From Bolinopsis microptera (taxonomy: Eukaryota; Ctenophora; Tentaculata; Lobata; Bolinopsidae), in contig NC_087074.1 in NCBI RefSeq assembly GCF_026151205.1, positions 12,569,182-12,629,181 on the forward strand: 60,000 nucleotides of DNA, read 5' to 3'. Under the pieces are notes generated by a model, which ran no database searches, was not told the DNA's origin, and worked only from the letters and a program-made list of their open reading frames with translations. Position 1 is the stretch's first letter. The number at the start of each line of letters is the position of its first letter. Of this stretch, positions 22,462 to 34,700 are shown piece after piece. The position numbers and the translations under genes were made by a program.

Positions 22462-25191
22462 TTATATTGGGGCAATTAATTGCAGAACGTTATTTAATTG
22501 ATTGACCTCCACCTTTCAAAATTGATCGGCTGGCCGAGAATATTTTTCAGCACGAGAAAAAGTAATAACCTGAGTTATAACTAATTTATTTGTATTAAAA
22601 TTATTATTGCAATTTATTGTTGCAAATTTATCTGTTTATGGCGCATTTATATGACTCGGAAGTCGGAATACAGTATAATTACACACTGAGAATACTGCGA
22701 ATTTCTAATAATTTTATTATTTCTGTACGATCTATACAGTATACATGTGTTTGTAACATTGGTAACATTATTAACGAAAATATTCAACTAGTTTTCAGAT
22801 CATTTGTTTTTAAACATATTGCTTGTAATAAGATCCGAACTCGAGTTAGAAATTAAATTTCCTTATCTCTGAAGCCGGTCAGAATAAGATTAATATCACA
22901 GATTTGGTTTTTAGCTTTGAAATCCAAACCAAACCCCAACACGCTAACCTCAAATGTTCATTTGTTTTTTGAACTGTGTCCAAGTTCTCGATTTCAAATT
23001 CGGGGCCGCACTTTTGATAAGAATTCTGCTTATTATAAAATTCTTCATTGTACTATCTGTACTGAACCCTTATCTATCCTCACCTGTATGTCTTCAGGTG
23101 AAGCCTTTCAAGAACTGTGGGTCCCACTTGGCCCTACTGATAAAAGATATCTAGTAATAAAAATAATAAACCTTATCTAAATCTGTAAATCGAATTATGA
23201 TTGAAAATTTTCTCGATTTCAAGATTTTGGTCATCACATATCAAAAGACTCCATACTGTTTTTACTTTATCGTATGACAAGTCGAAAATCGCATGATTAT
23301 CTTATTTTCTATCCCAAAAACAGATTTGCAGTGTATTTTAAATTATTTAAATTGTCTGCATTCCCTGGGAGTAACGTAAAGCGATCAAGATCCTTGTTTA
23401 ACGATAGACTCGTCATGATACTGATCACATATTACTTGAACACTTACAAGAAATGAGCTCAACTATCAGTTATCTGTTTACGGGCGACTACTGAACACGC
23501 GACAAGTTGTAAAGTTTTTAATAGTCGAAACGATTTCCGGGCCAGCTGTTAAATTTAAAAATGCTCTCGTTTAGTATTGAATATATTGAGAATCATCAAA
23601 GAGCTGTACTCATAATTGTGCCCTGTCACTTGCCGAAATATTACACAAAATACGAGCCAGTTGTCGCTGGTTTATGAATTATCAAGCTTAAGTTGTAATT
23701 ACAAGTATTCTGATTGTTTTCTAGGCTAACTTTAAGTCGATCTACATCATCAGCCTCTAGCCTGGTGGTACTTAACAATGATACTTGGTACCTAGTTACT
23801 AGTACAAATAAAATTGGTAACAATTAGTCTTATCGGCTTCAATAGTAACATCTAGTCTTCATCTTATCGGCTTACACTTTCCGGGCTATGTCTTGAGAGG
23901 TAAAAGGAAAAGCAAAAGCCCGGAATTGCTTTTACTTTAGGCCGGACATTTTTAATCATCCTAAATTTGACGACGAAATTCTACAAGAATAGACCGAAAT
24001 ATACTCTTCGCGTTTTCGGTTTTAGTCAATTGTATAACCTCAAACCTGGAGATTTGACTCGCGAGTAATGAGTGTGGAGTATATATCCCTGCATATTTAG
24101 CATACAGACATTTTAAATTCTGAGCAGATACATCCATTCTATAGTGCGGAACCAGTAGCACTCATAGCTGATAGATGTCTGGAATAACTATCAGTATCTT
24201 AACCTGATCAGCTATAAAGATCAAATTGTTACTACTACTAGAAATGTGTGTAATACAAATTGAAAAATGTTGTACCACGAAAGTTATCTAAAAGTGTGAG
24301 TAAAATAATCCCACCGTAAAGCATGTGATTACGTTAAGATGCTGCTCCCCAATTCCACCCCCCCTCTCATGGTGACGGAGTTCTCGAGAAGGCCCGTACG
24401 TTGACGTACAGCTCGGCCCAATCGTGTTTTATCATTCTGCACGGTGGATTTGTATTATTCTTACCTTAAGGTAGCTTTTTTGTATTTAGCATATGCCATC
24501 ACTCGACTTGTATAATTATTGATAAGATAACAAATCTGCCTCCTTCGAATTTTACAGCCTTGAAGCTACTTGGGACCGCTTGGAATTACTCCATCTGCAT
24601 TTTCCCAATTACTCTCAGTGTCTCATCCAAGCACCTTAAACAATTTCTAACTGGCTGCATTTTCTTTGCAGTTTCAGCATACTTCGGATAAGTCCTATTA
24701 TTAAATCAGCAGCACTGTTATGTAGCCGTATAATTTGTTATCTTATCTCATAATCAAATTTCAATCGATAACATGCGTCGGAAAGATTACTGACTTTTAG
24801 TGCTTGGTGGGAATGACATAACCAATAATTTTGAAGTTATGACCAGTTGTTAATATTCTAATTGCAGATGATCAAGATTCAACTGCAATTAAATGTAACC
24901 AAAACTGTTTAACAAAAGATCGCTTTCGTAATACTTCAGTTGTTGGCTCAAACTTATACTTATAGATCGTATTTATTCGAGTTTGAAACTGCTATGGTTC
25001 AATCAGTGTTTACTCGAATCACCTGCATGTCATTATCCTTATGTGACGTCACGTTTAACGTTACGTTTACCAAAACTTTGCGTTACCCTGAGGAGATCCC
25101 AGATCTCCATTTCCAGTCCACGTTCTCGACGATTTGTTGTATAGTTTAAGTTTACTAAATCGCAGGATCAGCAAAGACATATACTGTAAAT
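22462..25191. other. Intergenic region upstream of the zinc transporter
   Basis: About 2.7 kb of AT-rich DNA without a supported gene; the small frames at 22617-23456 and 23641-24161 lack motifs. A perfect CRE-type TGACGTCA lies about 145 bases before the ZnT start codon. An acceptor-like TCGCAG shortly before the ATG suggests that a noncoding 5' exon may end there. Confidence 0.4.
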
Positions 25192-28100
25192 ATGAAGACC
25201 GATTTCAAATCTCCTTTGTTGCCAACTAAAGCCAGTAGTAGTGACTACGGGTCTCTACCGCCGTCAGACTACTCAAAAACTAGAGATACAGGCTACATTT
25301 TGGTGAGTCTTCTGTATTTGTTGATATAAGTCGCACTCGGACAGAATTAGATACTCAAACAATCAAGCTTAAATAAAACAAACTCCCCATTTGAAAACTT
25401 AAATTTAGGATAATCAGAAACCTGTTTTAACTGCTAAATTTTAAAATAGGTAATTTTACCTTTTATTCGTTACCAATGCAATGCACCAATCTGTGACAAG
25501 TGTAACAGTTCCACTTTGCAGGCGGGAAAATGTTCTACATTTGTAGAGAAGGCCCCTACCACCAACAAAGCCCGAAACCAGCTGATCGTTGCCGCTGTAA
25601 TCTGCCTCTTCTTCACCACTGCAGAGGCTCTTGGCAAGTTACTCACGATAAATATCTCATTGATAAAACAATTGAACCTGCAATTATAATTCTCAACAAA
25701 ACATATTCAATTTAGAACATTCAAGATTCAGCATATCACTTTCAAATTTATTTTGCTGTACATGCCGATGATTACAAAAATGCAAGGTCTTAATCAATAA
25801 TCTACCTTATTTTTCAGGCGGATACTTTTCAAACTCGCTGGCGATCTTCACAGACGCTTCCCACATGATGATAGATTTTATCGGGTATGCCATTTCCCTG
25901 ACTGCTATCTGGATCGCTAAACGCCCTGCTACAAGAAAAATGACATTTGGATGGTACCGGGCAGGTTTGCAAATCATGAATGATTCTCTGAAGTATTAAT
26001 AAAACAAATATTTAATAAAACAAATATTTATTTTTACGGCACAATCAAACAATATCAATAATAAATAAATCAGGGGAGGTTTGAAGAGGTTTCAAGTGCC
26101 GAAGGCCACTGCTTATCTTTAGGATTTGAGAGTGACCTGTGCTTGAAACCGCCTCAACCATCCACTACGTCAATATTATACTTATTATACAAATATAGAA
26201 AAATATAATAATCTAAAATTACTTATTGGTTTAGTTTGGTGACAAAGGAGAGCCCAGTTATGTTTTAGTTTAGCTTTAGGTTTTGAATCACAGTTTAAAA
26301 GGTTAGCCATGTTTCATGGCAGAGAGAGATATCATGTGTGCATAGCCGTACCGGATGTAGAGTTTGAGATATAATATAGATTAGTTACCATGTATTAGGG
26401 TCATCTCGGTTTTGGAGGGATAGCAAGTGCTTTTTAAGGTTAGATTTAATAACACCTGACGAAGCTGATAAGTCTGAATTCTTGGAAGAACCCGGGATTA
26501 TTATCCCATCTACATTAGCATCACATATGTCGAATACATAGGGGCTGAGCACATTCCAAATTTTCGTAGAGGTGTACAAAAAGTTCTGTTGGGAGATATC
26601 TAACCTCAGTAATGGGACAATCAGACGAAGTTTTTCATTTCTAGGACAGAACTTGGAAAGATCTTTAATCGACTGGGGGACATCAAATTTAAGAATTTTG
26701 AATAGTTCCATAAATGTATGGTACATGTGCAGATTCTCCAGGTTCATAATTTTCTGCTCGGTGAATAGCGGTTTATTGTAAATGGTGATTGTTATGGGTC
26801 TACCATGGAATTTCTATGTTCTAGTTGACTGACATAGTATATACAAATCTTCATATCGGTTTCTGAATTGACAGATCCTAACGTTGAATAAACAAAGTGT
26901 TGTTCCAGAGGTTATCGGAGCCTTGATGTCAGTGTTCACGATTTGGGTGGTAACCGGAATACTCCTCTACCTCGCTGTACTCCGGATTATCAATCCGGAC
27001 TACGAGCTCGATGCTAATCCCATGCTTATCACTGCTTGCTTGGGAGTGTTTGTCAACATTATGTGAGCCGAGTTTTTTTTTTCTTTCTTCACTTATTCAG
27101 TAAAGTAATGCATAATGACTGGATAACGACCAAGCTAACGTATGATAACGCATAAAAATGTTGTGATACAGCATTGTATTTGAAAATTTGTAAAGTTTGT
27201 GTGTAAGTCGCACTAATAAGATTAACAAGATACCGACGTATTTACTAGTAGAAATATTTTCAGAATGGGAATCGTTTTGCTGCCAGACAATCTCTGGAAA
27301 AAGGATGAAGAAGGCGTTGAAAAAGTAAGAAACATGATATTTATAGTTTTACGGGTTTGACTCATGCCTCACCCGTCTTTCCAGGACGCACAACGTTAAT
27401 TGACAAAACATCAATCATTCCAAAATAAAACAATAAGAAGCCTATTTACATGCCATATTAGAGATATGATAATGATAAATAGATTAGCATTACTAAAATT
27501 CTAATCCGTACCTCAGGAAAAAGTGAACATCAATGTTAGGGCAGCTTTTATCCACGTATTGGGGGACTTGGTTCAAAGTTTAGGGGTCGTTGTTGGTTCT
27601 CTCATCATCAAATTTAAGGTACGGCCTTAATGCAATGATGTACCGAGTTAATTGTTTATTTGCTTTAACCATTGGGTGGCCAGAAAGAGAAAAAACATGA
27701 TGCGAATGACTGTTAATCTGCAAATTGTTCTGATCCTATAATTCTTTGCAGCCTGAGTGGAAATTGGCCGATCCCATTTGTACTTTCGTGTTTGCTATTT
27801 TAGTTCTCATCACTACCATCAACATCCTCAAAGATGCTCTGTCTGTACTCATGGAAGGTAAATAATACTAATCTTAATTCTTATATTTCAAACAACTATA
27901 GATCTGGATACTGTGAACCGTGAACCATTTTTATTTTGAAACTTGACAGCGATATTGGATTTTGATTGGTCAATCCTGGAATCTGATCGGTTAATCGCTA
28001 TATATCACGTATTTAAAAAAATATGGTTTATCTCCTCATTAGTTCGAGCAATACTAACATTACAACTGTACGGCACAATATACTAAAGATCATGAGACAT

Positions 28101-28796
28101 GACGTGCTGATAACTATGGCACAATTCGATGATGACGCTGTTTGTATGATGACCATTTCACCATCAATGTAATTGGAACACGATTTATTGTCATCTGTAC
28201 AAGGTCCCTGACTAAAAACTCCGGGTTTCAGGCACACCTGAAGAAGTGGAGAAGGAGCAGATGATGGAGGATTTAGTTAAAATATCAGGAGTGGCAGGTG
28301 TTCACAGTCTTCACGTTTGGAGTCTCACTATGGATAAAAACGTTATCAGTGTGCATCTTAACGTCGGTCAGTGTTCGATGACTGATCATATCAGTAATCA
28401 TTGTGTTATCCCCAGACTATGCTCATAGTTACAAGTAGTTCATTTCAAATAAATCGGACCGATTAGAAATTTAATGCATAATAATTACGCTAGTGATCTT
28501 ATACATACATTATACTATATCGCTAATCAAATATTTAGTACACTCCAAGAAACTTCATTAACATCTATTCAATTTTTTAAATTTCAGAAGAAGATCAGTG
28601 TGGCAGGTACTCAGATATCCTACAAAACGCAAAGACTGTTATCTCCAAGCACTCAGATTTCCACGAGATGACCGTCCAGTTGGAACCTCCTTCCTCCATC
28701 ACCTCCAGCTCTTGTCCCAAAAAAGTGGCCCCGAAGTCCGTTTGTTCGGATAACTCGCTTGTATGTTACCAAAGTTCTGAGGTTTTATCGCAATGA
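25192..28796 (+). CDS. Zinc transporter of the ZnT/SLC30 family (ZnT2/3/4/8-like)
   Basis: Cation diffusion facilitator that exports Zn2+ from the cytosol into vesicles by Zn2+/H+ exchange, working as a dimer. Nine exons in one frame: 25192-25302, 25522-25633, 25818-25964, 26909-27062, 27264-27324, 27517-27618, 27752-27857, 28232-28366, 28588-28796; 1,137 nt, 378 aa, normal for the ZnT2/3/8 group. Six membrane helices are present. The transport site is complete: His90 and Asp94 in TM2 (TDASHMMIDF), His208 and Asp212 in TM5 (FIHVLGDLVQS). Other hallmarks are FGWYRAEVIGALMSVFTIWV in TM3 and GVHSLHVWSLT in the cytosolic C-terminal domain. Oddities: the TM4-TM5 loop (LLPDNLWKKDEEGVEKEKV) is short and has no histidines, unlike the His-rich loop of most relatives; intron 2 is GC-AG; intron 3 holds a retroelement tail. 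The C-terminus ends in a Ser/Pro/Cys-rich stretch. Confidence 0.95.
25634..25817 (+). other. GC-AG intron in the zinc transporter
   Basis: The only junction that restores the conserved ZnT sequence (EALG joined to GYFSNSLAIFTDASH) uses donor CTTG|GCAAGT and acceptor TTTTCAG. GCAAGT is the classic GC-type donor; the nearby GTTACT would shift the frame. Confidence 0.8.
26011..26750 (-). mobile_element. 5'-truncated non-LTR retrotransposon in a ZnT intron
   Basis: On the minus strand, 26747-26385 encodes the last 120 residues of a non-LTR polymerase; NFLYTSTKIWNVLSPY is the familiar C-terminal F-Y-S/T-S/T-K-WN motif. It is followed by a 3' UTR of about 370 bases to 26011. The element ends in two tandem copies of a 16-17-base unit (AATAAAACAAATATTT on the plus strand, 25999-26031); short terminal repeats are typical of CR1-like 3' ends, though a target duplication is also possible. 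The same 3' UTR occurs alone at 17249-17545. Confidence 0.85.
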
Positions 28797-29055
28797 AATC
28801 AATACGTTGCTGCTTGCAGTGTCGAGTGCAACAGGGGGAACTGGCAATAAGTGTCCTTGATTCTATTTCAACTTTAATCTTTATTGATCGTTCAGCAAAT
28901 TTTTTAAAATAATTTATTACAAAAATTTGTCGAAGAATTCGTTATGTCTTTGAGAGCATGGATTGTAATTTATTATTAAATGTTATTCTATATTACCATT
29001 TATTTTTATTTTATTTGTGATAAATTACTAAAGCAATTTACATGGTCACAAATAA

Positions 29056-29748
29056 TCAACTTAATAACACCAGAATGTGTGTGTGTCTGTGTGTTTGAAA
29101 TTTCCGAACGGTTATACAAAAAAAAACGGTAAGAGTTACGGGACTGGTTTTTTCGGTATAGTGCCGACAAAACTCTGACGGAGCCAATAAGCAAATTTTA
29201 TATAAATCGGCCGGTGGTAAGTGGCTTAATTGATGGTTTTGTACTATTAATGCAACATTATGGAGTGAGCCACTAAAATGGCTCACTTTTTCTTCCTATT
29301 CGCTCTCTTTGTAGCGTTGGTAATTAGGTTAGCTCCGCAAGTGATATTAGGAGTGTACTTGGGCACTGATTGTGGTCTGTTTAAACTGTAGAGAGAGTTC
29401 ATACTTTCATACGACAATGTTTATGCATATAATACTATAAGTTTATTAGGGGGGGGGGAGGCACTCATTGCGGTCGGTTTGTTTACTTTCATACGACAAT
29501 GTAATGCATGTTTTCAAATATAAGGCGAGTGTGGTGCGGAGTTATTAAGGGTTAATTTCTAAAACGATTTAAAGCGGTTTAAGACGGGAGTGATGAGGTG
29601 TTATAGTCGTGGTACAGATACTATTGGATACGTGAGGGAACTCCGAATAGAATTGCTCACCTAATGCGGGTTTTGACTCAGCGGGTAATTACTCCTACCC
29701 TTTTTAACTGCGGCAGTGAAATCCCGGCCGAAGGCCGGGTTACACTAG
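29056..29748 (+). mobile_element. Non-autonomous Helitron, long copy
   Basis: It begins 5'-TCAACTTAATAACACCAG after A and ends with a perfect hairpin CCCGGCC-GAA-GGCCGGG, then TTACACTAG, followed by T. This is the Helitron layout: 5'-TC, 3'-hairpin about 10 bases before CTRR, insertion between A and T, no target duplication. Ends match the 444-bp copy at 30775-31218, whose empty site is also in this window. A GTGTGTCTGTGTG microsatellite lies 20 bases inside the 5' end, and GCCGACAAAACTCTGA is shared by both. No Rep/helicase is encoded. Confidence 0.85.
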
Positions 29749-29889
29749 TACACCTATAAGTTTGTAAAAACGAGGAAATATTTAAAATAACCTTCTCTCA
29801 TCATTATATGCGAGCAAATAAGTTACATATAAACATTAAACATGTCCAAGTGCTGCTATATACACTTCAAGGCTCAAGCCCCCGGTTCA

Positions 29890-30649
29890 CGTACTGTAGT
29901 GCGACACGTACTCTAGTGCGACACGTACTAGAGAATGCAAGGGGAATTCTTAGCTCCAGCCGTCAGGATAAAGTCCGTGGATAGTCACCAACTGCGTGAT
30001 CAAGTTAGGCGAGGTGCTGAAGGTACCATTGATGACAAGATGAGCTAAACGACCCATGTTTTCTACAGTGCCGAACAGGAAAGATCTTCTTCCCTCTGCT
30101 GAGTAGGCAGAATCCCAAAGAAGGAAGGTTTCGCCATTGTTCGTTCTGATGTAGTCATCAGACATGTTGATGTTGTTCGATGCTTTGGTAGAATCATCGT
30201 GACCTTATATATGGCCCAAGCATATGAACTTGTTATCCCAATCGGATATATACCTTCATACGATGCGTGTGATAGGAATGAGGATCATATGCTGCTTACG
30301 AGTTACCCAGTGGATCACACAATGCATACGTGGCTTGAACTGACCCGAAGGAATTATGATAGTGGATCACTTCGAAACACGTGATGTGAACCGACGAATC
30401 GTATTCGCAAGATCACTTCGAAATAAGTGACGTGAACCGACCCGACGAATCACTTATATTAATGGTCCATAAGAAGGATAGGATGTGACCTGAACTTGGA
30501 AATAAGTTAGGATATTTTGTCGCACTAGAGTACGCTACCTGGATCGTAGTGCGACACGTACTGTAGTGCGACAAAGGGTGTTTTTGTCGGACTTCGCACT
30601 AGAGTACGTGTCGCACTAGAGTACGTGTCGCACTACAGTCTACAGTACG
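29890..30649 (-). mobile_element. MULE-like DNA transposon remnant, copy A
   Basis: The left end, 29890-29928, is a 39-base sequence made of 17-base units (TAGTGCGACACGTACTC). Its exact reverse complement forms the right end of copy C (42248-42286), and copy A has the same right end with a 7-base insertion (up to 30649). On the minus strand 30165-29950 encodes 71 residues resembling the start of a Mutator-like (MULE) transposase: NGETFLLWDSAYSAEGRRSF, LFGTVEN, then LVINGTFSTSPNLITQLVTI. The first catalytic Asp (VDGTF in the family) is Asn here. A second internal palindrome of TTTGTCGCAC...GTGCGACAAA lies at 30519-30578. Inactive. Confidence 0.75.
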
Positions 30650-30774
30650 ATTACCGGTGTTGAACTTTATCTTACAACACCGTCCACCGTCCTTTAAACC
30701 CGCTTCTGAACTGATAAGAGAATTGTACTTTTATAATTGAAACATAATAACTTATTGGTCATAATTACACTCAA

Positions 30775-31218
30775 TCAACTTAATAACACCAGAATGTGTG
30801 TGTGTCTGTGTGTCTGTGTGTCTGTGTGTAATTTCCGAACAGTTATACAAAAAAAACGGTAATAGTTACGGGACTGGTTTTTTCGGTATAGTGCCGACAA
30901 AACTCTGATGAAGCCCATAAGAAAATTTTATAAAAATCGGCCGGTGGTATGTGGTTTAATTGATGATTTTGTTCCAGAAATGTGACATAAATGGATGGGA
31001 GAGAGAACGAGGAGGATAACATGTACCGTAATTAGTTTAGCCCCACGTAATATCAGAGCTCACTCTTGCGGCCGCTTTGTTTTAACTGTAGGGTGATTTC
31101 ATACTTTCATAAGACAGCATTATGCGTGATATCAAATATATAATGCGGTTGCCGGTTGTATACTTTTACATTGCAACTGTGACAGTAAATTCCCGGCCGA
31201 AGGCACGGGTTACACTAG
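30775..31218 (+). mobile_element. Non-autonomous Helitron, 444-bp copy with empty site in the window
   Basis: Starts TCAACTTAATAACACCAG and ends TTACACTAG. Without it, the flanks ...TTACACTCAA and TATAGATATA... join exactly as in the uninterrupted paralogous segment at 40871-40888. Insertion is therefore between A and T with no duplication, which fits rolling-circle Helitron integration. The 3' hairpin (CCCGGCCGAAGGCACGGG) has one extra base in one arm compared with the copy at 29056-29748. Confidence 0.92.
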
Positions 31219-31795
31219 TATAGATATATAATCAATAATGTGATTGTGTATAATAGTTACAGGGTTTCAAAAGTCTGGCGAGGATGTTCTTGTTGGATAA
31301 CTTTTAATCTTTTTGTCTAAACTTTATTCTGTAAAATGTTATTGGTAGTTCTAAGGTTTAATGTCAATCATGGTCCACTGGAAGCCTTTGCTGCCGCCTA
31401 CTAGCTTTTTTTTGTTGGGGACCGGCCCGAAGTACCAGCCAATGTTTACTCAAAAAATAATATATATAATAAGTGTTATCAATTCAAACTCAAAACTCAT
31501 ACAAGATTAGATCTCATTAAAACGATTAAAATGTATATAATATAGCTTTTCGAAACAAAACATAGCTGAGCACATATAAAGTTGTTTTTAGTTGAAATTA
31601 TCATATTAATATTTAATATGCTTTTAGAGTTGTTAGAGTGGAAACAGGCGCATAGCTACTGCTAGCTAGCTATTCCAAAATTTTAAAAATTTAACGACTG
31701 TTATCAGTCGCATAGCGTCATGCCGTTTTTGCTGGCGAATTGATGGCAGTGTAACTGAGATGGTATGCAGTGAAATTGATTCTGTGATGGCTTGC

Positions 31796-34700
31796 TTATG
31801 GGACAGAGTTATTATTAGCATTACGGTTGATGTTGCGCTCTGATTTCCTTAGTCCCGTTATATTGTATAACATAAAGTTAGGCCATTCGTCTGCAATGCC
31901 CTCGTTTTGTTGATCAATGAGCATGTTTTTTATGCACCTTTTGTAGATGTTAAGGTTGAATAGACTTGGCAAGGAAGTTGCTGCGACACTATATCTGTTT
32001 ATTGCTAATAGTGGACCTTTGTAGAATACTGAATTATTGTAAGGGTGTTTACCGTATTCATCTGACCATAAAGTTGTAAGACTCGAATCCGGATCGGCGA
32101 CGTTAAATATTGGTGCACTGTTAGGTATTGTTTTCTTTATAGAGGGAGGCACTAGACTTGGGAAGTTTTTTAGCTTATGTATAAAAACTAATGCGTTCTT
32201 CACGATGATACTTTGAACTGTCAATATTTTGTGTACATAGAAACCAGACTTGGTACTTGCTGGTGGTGTACCATCTTTGTACCAGTAATTAACAAAACCT
32301 GGTAGTATTGCTCTAAGACCCATTTTCTGTTTAACAAATAGTGTTTCTATATGGGATTTGGCAGCAAAACCCCAGACGAGGGAGCAGTAATTAAGGTGAG
32401 ACTGCACAAAGCTGTGACATATTTGTAAACGTGCTTCCAGAGGCAAATATTTTTTAAGTTTGTACATGACTCCAATGTATCTGGCCATTTTCATTTTCAT
32501 GGCAGAAATATGTTGCGACCAGTTCAGTTTGTTATCTATTATAACACCTAAGAAACGGGCTTCTGTTTTTCTTTCGATTGTGACACCAGAAATTACTACA
32601 TCGCGATAAATGAGGTTTCTTTGTCGAGAAAAGATCATATAATTCGTTTTTTTAAGATTTAGAGCTAATCCGTTGTTATCTACCCATTTAACTAAGACAT
32701 CGCTAAGAATTTTGAGCTTATCATAAACCTCGTTTATATTTTCTCCTGTTAGGAAAATGTTTGCATCATCTGCGTACATGATGAAATTAGCTATTTCTGA
32801 TATTTGAGGAAGATCGTTTATGTAGATTATAAAAAGGAGAGGTCCCAAAATTGAACCTTGGGGTACACCGTAAATAATTGGATTGGCTGAGGATTCAGAG
32901 GATCCAATTGATACAAACTGGTTTCTGTTCATAAGATATGATTTAAACCAGTTTAAAGCTAGACCTCTTATGCCATAGTGCTCGAGCTTATTCAGGAGTA
33001 TGGAGTGATCCACAAGGTCAAAGGCTTTGCTAAAGTCAATCAAGAGGAGCAAAGTAACTTGCTTTTTAGACATTGAATTGAGGATTCTGTCTTTAGCATT
33101 AAGAAGTGCATGTTCACAAGACCTACCTGGGCGGAAGCCGTATTGATTTTCACAAAGTATATTGTAGGTATCCAAGAAATTTATGACTCGATTGTGCATA
33201 AGCTTTTCGTAGACTTTTGAGAAAGTGGCAAGTAGAGATATCGGTCTGTAATTTTTGATGTCAGTTTTAGATCCACCTTTATGTACAGGAACTACTTTTG
33301 CCGTTTTCAAGGCTTGGGGAAAGACCCCTTGTTCGAACGAGCTGTTAACAACGTGGGCCAATACAGTGGTAAAATTATGACAGCTGTTGGCAATTTTGAG
33401 TGGTTGGATTTTGGTGTCAAGAGTAGCTTTATTCTTAAATATGTTAATAACGTCTTGAACTTCGGTAGTTGTGACTGGTTTTATGTAGATACTATTTGGA
33501 GAAGGGTTACGTAGTGTCCCCTGGGCCCCACCAGGATCGAAAGTGGTCCTACTACTAATTTCAGATTTAATTTTTGGAGCGATGTTTGAGAAGTGATCAT
33601 TAAATTTTTCTGCTACTGCTGCCGGAGTGCTGACTTGTCCGTTTTCGTCCGACAGTTTTATCGATGTAGGTTTGGCTGGTTTCCTATTCAGAAGTCCGTT
33701 AATCATCTGCCACTGCTTCTTAGAATTATCTTTGTGTTGTTCAAAGAATTTTTTGTAGTGTATGTTTTTGGCTTTGTCAACGTGTTTGGTGCAAAACTTT
33801 TTCAAACGGTCATATTTTAGCTGGTTCCTATCAACTGGTTCCTTAACAAAATCATGATATGCCTGATTTTTACGTTCTATAGCTTCTTCAAGCCAGGGCA
33901 GTATCCATGGTTTGGGATTAACACGTTCATTTTGTCTGCGCTCGGACTGTCTTTTTGTCGGGTAGGCAGCGTTATAAATCCTGTTGTAAGCCGAATTTAA
34001 ACAATCAAACTGCTGGTTAGCATCAGGGGTATTTGTTAGTATTACAGACCAATTTTCTTCCATTATTAAATCTCTAAATTTATGGTTGTTGGCCTCATTA
34101 AAACTACGTACGTTGGTTTGTGTTGGATTTTGATTATAAGATGCGGAGCGGTAACTGCTGGTGGATGTATTATCAAGATTAATTGTTGTAACTATCGCTA
34201 AGTGATCCGACAGATCTGTCGTTAATACGTTGCAGCTTATTGTATCTTCAAGATTGTTCGTGTAGATATGATCAATAAGCGTGGCACTGTGGTCTGTTAT
34301 GCGAGTTGGACGTGATACAATTTGGATGAAACCGTAAGAGGATGCAATATCAATAATGCTTTGACATGCCTGGTTGCTACTGTGCTTCAGTAAATTTAGA
34401 TTAAAATCTCCATGTAACGTCATATGTTTGCGAGAGTGTCTTCCCAGGTTGTGAAGCGTACTTTTAAAAATTTCAAGAAATGCTTCAGGTTTTCTAGCGG
34501 GAGAGCGATAAACATTTCCAATTATCTTTGTTCTATTATATCCTTTACACTGGTGGATCTTGATAAATTGAAATTCGCCGCTAGTATTTGAGGGTTCAGG
34601 GTTGGGATTGAAAATATCAATTTTATCAGAGTCAGCTACACGTTTGTGTATGTATATGGCAAGCCCCCCACCTTTACCCGATGTGCGGATGGGATCTTGG

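Noticed and set aside
22917-23180. Overlapping 66- and 87-codon frames
   Set aside because: Two frames open at once in AT-rich DNA, no motif, no splice context.
29056-31218. Direct repeats at 29056 and 30775 read as LTRs of one element
   Set aside because: Lengths differ (693 and 444 bp), there is no TG...CA or primer-binding site, and the second copy alone is absent from the empty site. Helitron rules fit.
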